This document shows positions 1 through 4,869 of a stretch of DNA of 6,369 nt, in pieces. The DNA comes from Rhodoferax sp. (lineage in GTDB: Bacteria; Pseudomonadota; Gammaproteobacteria; Burkholderiales; Burkholderiaceae_C), in the NCBI GenBank assembly GCA_023231075.1, contig JALNWC010000159.1:1-6369 (forward strand), read 5' to 3'. How positions within the stretch are numbered: the stretch's first letter is position 1; each line of letters opens with the position of its first letter. The translations under genes and the position numbers were made by a program. Under the pieces are notes generated by a model that was not told the DNA's origin, did no database searches, and saw only the letters and a program-made list of their open reading frames with translations.

Positions 1-242
1 ATGCCCAAAGCCGCCAAGGGCGACAACTCCAGGAACGGCGTGCCGGGGTCGAGCAGCGTCTGCACCCGGTCGCGCGGCAGCAATTTGCCGCGCGCCGTGT
101 GTTTGGCACGCGCCGCGTCGCCACCGCCCATTTCAACCTGGGTGACTTTGGCCTTGAGGTCCTCCACCAAACCGCGCATGGCGGCGGCGTTGGCTTGGAA
201 ATCCGCAGAGCGGGCGTTGAGTTTGGTCTCCAGAACGGGCAT
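1..242 (-). CDS. mccB: Methylcrotonoyl-CoA carboxylase beta (carboxyltransferase) subunit, N-terminal part
   Basis: The reverse strand from an ATG at 242 encodes 80 residues beginning MPVLETKLNARSADF and continuing through ARAKHTARGKLLPRDRV to LLDPGTPFLELSPLAALG, where the window ends. The ARGKLLPRxRV and LLDPGTPFLELSPLA stretches are characteristic of the biotin-dependent acyl-CoA carboxyltransferase family, and the MPVLETKLN start is what I recall for the betaproteobacterial methylcrotonoyl-CoA subunit. In that family the subunit transfers carboxyl from biotin to 3-methylcrotonyl-CoA in leucine breakdown, partnered by a biotinylated alpha subunit, in the cytoplasm. A purine-rich AGAAAGA about six bases upstream of the ATG supports this start. 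Only about 15% of a normal ~535-residue protein is present, cut by the window edge and not visibly broken. A propionyl- or geranyl-CoA carboxylase beta subunit is the main alternative. The gene is divergent from the AraC regulator. Confidence 0.87.
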   Translation of the reverse strand, partial: MPVLETKLNARSADFQANAAAMRGLVEDLKAKVTQVEMGGGDAARAKHTARGKLLPRDRVQTLLDPGTPFLELSPLAALG

Positions 243-374
243 GGCATTCTTTCTGTGTGTCGGGTGTGGCGTTCAGGCAAGCGCCAGGGTGATGGCCCGA
301 GCATAAAACCAAAAGCACGCCAGCGGCGGTCATGCAGGTTGCATATTGCGCCAATCGAAAAGATACTTCGAACC
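243..374. promoter_or_regulatory. Divergent intergenic region between mccB and the AraC-family regulator
   Basis: These 132 bases separate two genes transcribed away from each other, so they should hold both promoters and any operator of the regulator. I see no convincing -35/-10 pair for either direction. The best structured element is a 13-base inverted repeat at 332-344, listed separately. That the AraC protein controls mccB is an inference from the divergent arrangement only. Confidence 0.5.
332..344. promoter_or_regulatory. Short perfect inverted repeat, possible operator
   Basis: ATGCA-GGT-TGCAT is a perfect five-base inverted repeat with a three-base centre, placed 30 bases before the start codon of the AraC regulator and about 90 bases before the mccB start. 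Its position suits an operator. A five-base arm is short enough to arise by chance, and AraC-family sites are more often direct repeats, so this is only a candidate. Confidence 0.25.
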
Positions 375-1415
375 ATGCAAAACTTGTCAAGCACCACCAA
401 GGCAACCCCAATTGCCTTCGTCAAAGCCATTATGAAAGCCTATGCAAAGTACGGCAAAAGCCCTGCTCATGCGCTTGAATCGGCACAAATTGCGCCAGAA
501 CTTCTTGAAAATCCCGGCGCACGCATCAGCGCCGCGCAAATGGAGCGCATTTCAGACGCGGCGATGCAGGAGTTGGACGACGAAGCGCTTGGCTGGTTCA
601 GCCGCCGCCTGCCCTGGGGCAGTTACGGCATGCTGGCGCGCGCCTCCATCAGCGCCCCGAAGCTCGGCGTGGCTTTGCAGCGCTGGTGCCGCCACCATGG
701 CTTGCTGACCGATGACATCAGCCTCCAGGTGCAAACCACGCAGGACATCACCACGATCAGCATCACCGAAAACCGCGATTTGGGCGCGATGCGCGAGTTT
801 TGTCTGGTTTCGGTGTTGCGCAACCTCCATGGCGTGGCCTGCTGGCTGATTGACTCACGCATTCCGCTGCAGGGCGCCCGGTTTCCATTTGCGGCACCCG
901 TGCACCACCCGGTCTATGCCGTGTTGTTCTCGGGTGCCACCACGTTTGAGCAGGCGCAGGCGCAGATCCAGATGGATGCACGCTACCTCGATCTGCCCTT
1001 GCGCCGCAACGAGGCCGCGCTGCAACAGATGCTGCAACACGCCCTGCCGCTGACGGTGCTGCAGTACCGGCGTGACCGCCTGCTGGTGCAGCGGGTGCGC
1101 CTGACACTGGCCACGCACCCCGGGCAGACCCGAAGCGCCAACGATTTGGCCGCCCTGCTGCACGTCTCGCCGCGCACCTTGCACCGACAACTCAAGGACG
1201 AAGGCGCGTCATTGCAGGCACTGAAAGATGAGGTGCGCAGGCAGCGGGCGCAAGACCTGCTGCTGCGCACCGACCGCCCCATCAAACAGGTGGCACAGGC
1301 GGCAGGGTTTCAAAACGAAAAGAGCTTCATGCGCGCCTTCAAGGACTGGACCGGGCAATCCCCAGCAGAATTCCGGCGGGCGGCCGACGCCGCACCCAAA
1401 TCACCCGGCGGTTAA
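375..1415 (+). CDS. AraC-family transcriptional regulator (arabinose-binding-like N-terminal domain plus AraC HTH)
   Basis: A 346-residue one-component DNA-binding regulator. Residues about 12-205 look like the AraC-type arabinose-binding/sensor domain (PF12625 type), with the family stretch DDEALGWFSRRLPWGSYGML at 69-87 and the LGAMREFCLVSVLR stretch at 136-149. The C-terminus holds the paired helix-turn-helix domain: first HTH about 254-276 (ANDLAALLHVSPRTLHRQL), second about 301-333 (IKQVAQAAGFQNEKSFMRAF, then WTGQSPAEFRR). The length matches OruR/ArgR-like members of about 340 residues. The frame is open back to base 99, but the ATG at 375 was chosen because the family homology starts just after it and any longer form would overlap mccB. 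The ribosome site is weak. The effector is unknown; divergence from mccB suggests a role in leucine or acyl-CoA catabolism (inference). Its TAA stop shares bases with the stop of the trkA remnant on the other strand. Confidence 0.9.
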   Translation: MQNLSSTTKATPIAFVKAIMKAYAKYGKSPAHALESAQIAPELLENPGARISAAQMERISDAAMQELDDEALGWFSRRLPWGSYGMLARASISAPKLGVALQRWCRHHGLLTDDISLQVQTTQDITTISITENRDLGAMREFCLVSVLRNLHGVACWLIDSRIPLQGARFPFAAPVHHPVYAVLFSGATTFEQAQAQIQMDARYLDLPLRRNEAALQQMLQHALPLTVLQYRRDRLLVQRVRLTLATHPGQTRSANDLAALLHVSPRTLHRQLKDEGASLQALKDEVRRQRAQDLLLRTDRPIKQVAQAAGFQNEKSFMRAFKDWTGQSPAEFRRAADAAPKSPGG

Positions 1416-1477
1416 CAAACCAGGCTCTCGGCCACACGTTCACCCACCCGCCCGGCTCCCAGAATGATGATGCGCAT
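1412..1477 (-). pseudogene. trkA: Truncated 5' end of trkA (Trk potassium-uptake regulatory protein)
   Basis: The reverse strand from an ATG at 1477 encodes MRIIILGAGRVGERVAESLV followed by Cys and a stop. This closely matches the very conserved N-terminus of TrkA, the NAD-binding RCK protein that gates the TrkH/TrkG potassium channel; E. coli TrkA begins MKIIILGAGQVG. It includes the Rossmann glycine motif GAGRVG. After about 20 codons the similarity ends at about 1417, where the reading meets a TAA directly beside the AraC stop. A full TrkA has about 458 residues, so over 95% of the gene is missing. A TGATG overlap at its start suggests it once followed another gene on the same strand, but I could not recognise that frame. 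The match is short, though the motif is distinctive. This is a deletion or insertion scar and not a working gene. Confidence 0.72.
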
Positions 1478-1494
1478 CAAGGCTGCCTTGTTTT
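1478..1494 (+). terminator. Weak hairpin with T run after the AraC gene
   Basis: CAAGG-CTG-CCTTG followed by TTTT forms a five-base stem with a three-base loop and a short T tail, about 60 bases after the AraC stop. The second arm can also pair with a CAAGGC at 1503-1508. The stem is short and only partly GC-rich, so termination would be weak. It may instead be incidental structure beside the trkA remnant. Confidence 0.22.
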
Positions 1495-1600
1495 GGCTGA
1501 ATCAAGGCGCGGCGGGCTGCTTTTTGACGCTGCGGCGCTCACCAAGACGACAAAAAAATGTTGCCTACCGCTGCAACTCTGCGTCTGTCTCACTTAGCAT

Positions 1601-1632
1601 TTGTTAAAGCAGCTTTTGCCACAGCATATGAT
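1601..1632 (+). promoter_or_regulatory. Candidate promoter of the BREX-type operon
   Basis: A good -10-like TATGAT lies at 1627-1632, 53 bases before the ATG at 1686. A TTGTTA at 1601-1606 resembles a -35 box, but the 20-base gap is longer than usual. The -10 sits inside an 11-base inverted repeat GCAT-ATG-ATGC (1624-1634) that could be an operator. The position at the head of a four-gene operon is right; the match itself is only moderate. Confidence 0.35.
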
Positions 1633-1685
1633 GCAGACAAAATAAAAATCAAACGTATTTTTTTGGGACCACGGCCACATACTTC

Positions 1686-2519
1686 ATGACTGTCACATTG
1701 CAATCAATCCATTCGAGCGCGCGTCAATCAGGTGAAGTAAACCCCGGTTTTCCATATGCCGCTGCTATGGAAAAATTTGGTCTCAAGCTCTCTGCCGGCG
1801 GTGCGCACAACAGCCGCACCATGATGCTGGCCGAACTGGAGGCGGTGCTGGCAGCAGTGCCGGTTGGTTCAGATACCGCCGATTACTGCGATGCCATTCT
1901 TCAGCGCAACGTGCTTGACAAGAACACAGGCAGCACGCAGCATAAATCCCTGCGCCACTTGCGCGAACTCTATGCGCTGAATGAAGCAACGCCTATTTTT
2001 GGACTCTTGCGCAAGCTTCATTCGATCGATGCGACCAGTCTGCCGTTGTTGGCGCTGCAGGTGGCATGGGCGCGCGACCCCCTTCTTCGGGCTACAACAT
2101 CAGTCATCTTGGACGCATCTGTTGGTGATCTGGTCATGCCAGCGGCCTTGGCACAGGCGCTTGAGACCAAGTTTCCAAATCAGTATTCCGAATTGAACCA
2201 TCACAAAATTGCCCGCAATGCAGCATCGTCCTGGACCCAGTCCGGGCATCTCGCTGGCCGTACACACAAGATACGCCAGCGCGTTAAACCAACTACCGCG
2301 GCCGTCACCATGGCCTTGTTCCTTGGCACGATCACCGGCTACTACGGCTCGGCAGTCTTTACCAACCCGTGGTGCCGCTTACTTGACTTGAACGCTGAGC
2401 GCGCAAGAGCCCTGGGCCAGGAGTCGCATCGCGCCGGGCTGCTCAACCTGCGCGCAGTTGGCGAAGTGGTCGATTTGAGCTTTCCCCTGCTCGCCCAATT
2501 CCAAGGCCCCACCCAATGA
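1686..2519 (+). CDS. brxA: BrxA-like BREX protein (DUF1819-type)
   Basis: A 277-residue soluble protein with no signal peptide or clear membrane segment. The pattern KLSAGGAHNSRTMMLAELEA near 34-53, the QRNVLDKNTGSTQHKSLRHL region near 88-107, WARDPLLRAT near 127-136 and SSWTQSGHLAGR near 180-191 read like the small BrxA proteins encoded at the head of many BREX loci. The assignment comes from recalled family patterns plus position directly before a BrxB start. BrxA is one of the non-enzymatic BREX components and its exact molecular job is not settled. The family-like part begins only at about residue 29, so an in-frame ATG at 1767 is a possible alternative start; neither has a strong ribosome site. 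The TGA overlaps the next start as ATGA, indicating coupled translation. A stretch around 2161-2220 is visibly AT-richer than the rest. Confidence 0.65.
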   Translation: MTVTLQSIHSSARQSGEVNPGFPYAAAMEKFGLKLSAGGAHNSRTMMLAELEAVLAAVPVGSDTADYCDAILQRNVLDKNTGSTQHKSLRHLRELYALNEATPIFGLLRKLHSIDATSLPLLALQVAWARDPLLRATTSVILDASVGDLVMPAALAQALETKFPNQYSELNHHKIARNAASSWTQSGHLAGRTHKIRQRVKPTTAAVTMALFLGTITGYYGSAVFTNPWCRLLDLNAERARALGQESHRAGLLNLRAVGEVVDLSFPLLAQFQGPTQ

Positions 2520-3691
2520 GCAACATCGACCGCCTGCTTGCCAACTATTGCCGCCAGGTGCGCCTGCCGTGGTCGTCTCATACATCAGGCAAGCAGCGCA
2601 TCTGGTTTGCGGTGTATCCCCCGGCTGAAGAGCGCCGTGTACGGGCACGCGTCCCCCAATTTGAAGCGGCCACGCTGGAAGCCAACCACGGCTGGGCCCG
2701 CATTGACCTCACCAACTTACTGCCACAATGGATTGCCAGCCACGAATACCGCGAAGGCATCTTTACTGAGCCCGAGCATTTCAGTGCCAACAGCGAGCTG
2801 GAAGACCTGGCTGTTGAGCAAGTGCGCCAGGCCTGCACCGCAGCAGACGCCGATGCTCGGCGGCGGGCGCTTGACCCCGATGGTCTCGAAACGCTGGCCG
2901 ATGCCGACGGCATCGTCTGCCTCTCCGCCACCAAGGGTGAAGCGCCCGCCGCCGAGCGTCTGCGCTTGCTGCTGGTGCAGGCCTTGGGCAGTTTCGACCT
3001 AGCCGCATTGCTCGCCAGCGCCGGGCCGGGCGCCAAGAACAAGAGCAAAGCCGAAACGCTGGACGACTGGCTGCGCGACGAATTCTTTGAGCAGCACTGC
3101 GCGCTGTTCCACCACCGCCCCTTCCTCTGGCACCTCTGGGACGGCCACAAGAGCGGCTTCAGCGCGCTGCTCAACTACCACAAGCTCGATCACGCCAACC
3201 TCGAAAAACTCACCTACGCCTACCTCGGCGACTGGATCCGCCGCCAGCAAGCCGCCGTGGATGCCGGTGAGGCTGGCAGCGATGCCCGGCTGGCGGCGGC
3301 CAAGACCTTGCAGGCCCGCCTCAAATTGATCCTCGAAGGCGAGCCGCCGTTTGATCTGTTCGTGCGCTGGAAGCCACTCAGCAGCCAAGCCATCGGCTGG
3401 CAGCCCGACCAGAATGACGGCGTGCGCCTGAACATTCGGCCCTTCATGGCGCAGGACATTCCCGGCGGCAAAAAAGGCGCCGGCCTGCTGCGCAGCAAGC
3501 CCAACATCAAGTGGGAAAAAGACCGCGGCAAGGAACCCATGCGCGCCAAGGCCGAGTTCCCCTGGTTCTGGGGCTGGGACGAGGCAACCCAAAATTTCGC
3601 CGGCGTCGGCAAGGAGCCGGACGGCAACCGCTGGAATGACTGCCATTACAGTATCGCGTTCAAGCAAGCCGCCCAGGCACCACGCAAATGA
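2516..3691 (+). CDS. Chimera: BrxB (DUF1788) N-terminus fused in frame to the C-terminal tail of a PglX-type methyltransferase
   Basis: A 391-residue open frame made of two unrelated pieces. Residues 1 to about 85 (DRLLANYCRQVRLPW, then GKQRIWFAVYPPAEERRVRAR, then HGWARIDLT and HEYREGIF) match the start of BrxB/DUF1788, normally about 190-200 residues. From about residue 95 the sequence reads as the end of a large BREX or type IIG-like adenine methyltransferase: DPDGLETLADADGIV (120-134), DEFFEQHCALFHHRPFLWHL (188-207), FSALLNYHKLDHANLEKLTY (215-234), LGDWIRRQ, LILEGEPPFDLFVRWKP (271-287) and DGVRLNIRPF (301-310). No NPPY/F catalytic motif or SAM-binding loop is present, so methylation is not expected. 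BrxC, which normally lies between these genes, is absent. ATGA overlaps join it to both neighbours, and AAGG lies nine bases before its ATG. It may be a deletion product without function or a retained new protein. Confidence 0.75.
   Translation: MSNIDRLLANYCRQVRLPWSSHTSGKQRIWFAVYPPAEERRVRARVPQFEAATLEANHGWARIDLTNLLPQWIASHEYREGIFTEPEHFSANSELEDLAVEQVRQACTAADADARRRALDPDGLETLADADGIVCLSATKGEAPAAERLRLLLVQALGSFDLAALLASAGPGAKNKSKAETLDDWLRDEFFEQHCALFHHRPFLWHLWDGHKSGFSALLNYHKLDHANLEKLTYAYLGDWIRRQQAAVDAGEAGSDARLAAAKTLQARLKLILEGEPPFDLFVRWKPLSSQAIGWQPDQNDGVRLNIRPFMAQDIPGGKKGAGLLRSKPNIKWEKDRGKEPMRAKAEFPWFWGWDEATQNFAGVGKEPDGNRWNDCHYSIAFKQAAQAPRK
2760..2800 (+). other. Approximate fusion/deletion junction between brxB and pglX parts
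   Basis: BrxB-like similarity fades after the HEYREGIF stretch (residues 76-83) and the methyltransferase-tail pattern is recognisable from about ELEDLAVEQVRQAC (residues 94-107). The join therefore falls within about 40 bases, without a stop, frameshift, insertion-sequence end or obvious repeat. The exact base cannot be fixed without an intact relative to align. Confidence 0.55.
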
Positions 3692-4869
3692 CTGCCAAGA
3701 AGAACACCACACCGTCGGCCGTAAAGACGGTCAGCCAGCCCACCAAAAAGCTGGCTGGACGCCAGCACGCGCAAACTGTTTTGGCATCTGCCGGGGAAAG
3801 CCAGAGCATACAGCCAAAGGCAGTGGCCGCATCAAGCGTGCTGCTGTCCGAACTGCGCGAGATGATTGTTGCAACTCGGCAAACCGTTGCGCAAGGCATC
3901 AACTCCGCGCTGGTAATGCTCTACTGGCAAATTGGGCAGCGTATTCAGTTGGACATCCTGAAGCAGAAGCGCGCTAGCTACGGTGATGAGATTTTCCACG
4001 CACTGAGTGGAAAATTGACGGTCGAGTTCGGGCGCGGCTTTACCAAGAGCAATCTGTTCAACATGGTGCGTTGTGCCGAAGTTTTCCCCAAAGCAAAGGT
4101 TTTGCTCGCGCTGAGTACCCAATTGAGCTGGACGCATTTGCGCCGGATCATTTACCTTGACGATCCGCTCAAGCGTGACTTCTATGCCGAGATGTGCCGC
4201 ATGGAGCAATGGAACACGCGCACCCTGAACCAAAAGATTCAATCCATGCTGTTTGAGCGCACAGCCCTGTCAAAGAAGCCCGACAAGTTGATGACGGCGG
4301 AGCTGAAAAAGTTGCGTGAGGAAGACAAGCTGTCGCCTGATCTGGTCTTTCGCGACCCCTACCTGCTTGATTTTCTTGGGCTGAAAGACACTTTCGCCGA
4401 GAAGGACCTGGAGGCTGCGATCTTGCGCGAGATTGAGGCGTTCATACTTGAGCTTGGTGTTGGATTCTGCTTCGTTGCCCGGCAAAAGCGGATGCAGATC
4501 GACGGTCGGGACTACTACCTCGACCTGCTTTTCTATCACCGCAAGCTGCGCCGGTTGGTCGCCATCGAGCTCAAGGTTGGCGATTTCGACGCAGCGGACA
4601 AGGGGCAAATGGATCTTTACCTGGGCTGGCTCAAACGCTATGAATGCGACCCTGATGAGGCGGAGCCTTTGGGCATGATTCTTTGTGCCGGCAAGAGTGA
4701 AGGGCATGTCGAGTTGATGGATTTGCACAAAAGCGGTATCCATCTTGCCAGCTACCTCACCCACGCCTTGCCCCAGAAGCAACTTGAAGCGAAGCTGCAC
4801 GAAGCCGTCCGGCTGGCGCGCTCACGTTTGCCCGCTGCGCCAACTGGCACAACCCAAGATTTGCCATGA
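3688..4869 (+). CDS. DUF1016/YhcG-type PD-(D/E)XK nuclease
   Basis: A 393-residue protein of the YhcG family. Residues 1-48 are a variable Lys/Ala/Ser-rich leader. Residues about 52-190 are the DUF1016 N-terminal domain (ALVMLYWQIGQRI at 74-86, GFTKSNLFNM at 117-126, LSTQLSWTHLRRII at 142-155). Residues about 215-375 are the C-terminal nuclease-fold domain, with DPYLLDFLGL at 223-232 and the PD-(D/E)XK core: Asp279 in YYLDLLFYHR and Glu294-Leu-Lys296 in VAIELKVGDF. All core residues are present, so the enzyme looks intact. YhcG-family proteins are frequent in defence islands and are often found beside restriction or BREX genes; their target is not well defined. The start overlaps the stop of the chimera and its stop overlaps pglZ, both as ATGA. 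It is lower in GC than its neighbours (31/60 and 30/60 at 3901-3960 and 4081-4140, against 38/60 at 3121-3180 and 5401-5460), suggesting it joined the operon separately. Confidence 0.88.
   Translation: MTAKKNTTPSAVKTVSQPTKKLAGRQHAQTVLASAGESQSIQPKAVAASSVLLSELREMIVATRQTVAQGINSALVMLYWQIGQRIQLDILKQKRASYGDEIFHALSGKLTVEFGRGFTKSNLFNMVRCAEVFPKAKVLLALSTQLSWTHLRRIIYLDDPLKRDFYAEMCRMEQWNTRTLNQKIQSMLFERTALSKKPDKLMTAELKKLREEDKLSPDLVFRDPYLLDFLGLKDTFAEKDLEAAILREIEAFILELGVGFCFVARQKRMQIDGRDYYLDLLFYHRKLRRLVAIELKVGDFDAADKGQMDLYLGWLKRYECDPDEAEPLGMILCAGKSEGHVELMDLHKSGIHLASYLTHALPQKQLEAKLHEAVRLARSRLPAAPTGTTQDLP

Larger units (their letters stand above)
1478..1685. other. Gene-free spacer between the trkA scar and the BREX-type operon
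   Basis: No gene is supported here on either strand. The left part (to about 1550) is GC-rich like neighbouring coding DNA and carries an eight-base direct repeat ATCAAGGC at 1476-1483 and 1501-1508. From about 1550 the composition turns AT-rich, with an A run near 1552-1558 and a T run near 1658-1664, as expected of a promoter region for the operon starting at 1686. I saw no transposase fragment, tRNA or integrase attachment site. Confidence 0.6.

Noticed and set aside
1..306. Forward-strand open frame at the window start
   Set aside because: It is antisense to the convincing mccB N-terminus and its translation is low-complexity without any family pattern.
99..374. Upstream extension of the AraC-family protein to 438 residues
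   Set aside because: The added residues overlap the oppositely oriented mccB start, have no family similarity, and the 346-residue form already has the normal family length.
1478..1560. Reverse-strand frame ending in a TGATG overlap with the trkA start, possibly the tail of an upstream gene such as ntrX
   Set aside because: The translated tail is low-complexity and matches no C-terminus I can recall, so no gene is called.
1416..1685. Insertion sequence, tRNA or attachment site at the island boundary
   Set aside because: No terminal inverted repeats, transposase fragments, tRNA-like folding or paired direct repeats of useful length were seen.
2516..3691. Reading the chimera as a complete, normal BrxB or as a whole methyltransferase
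   Set aside because: BrxB is about half this length and its later part is missing. The methyltransferase portion lacks the SAM-binding and NPPY/F catalytic motifs.
2999..3712. Long reverse-strand open frame opposite the chimera
   Set aside because: High-GC coding DNA often leaves the opposite strand open. The forward frame matches known families, and the reverse translation resembles none.
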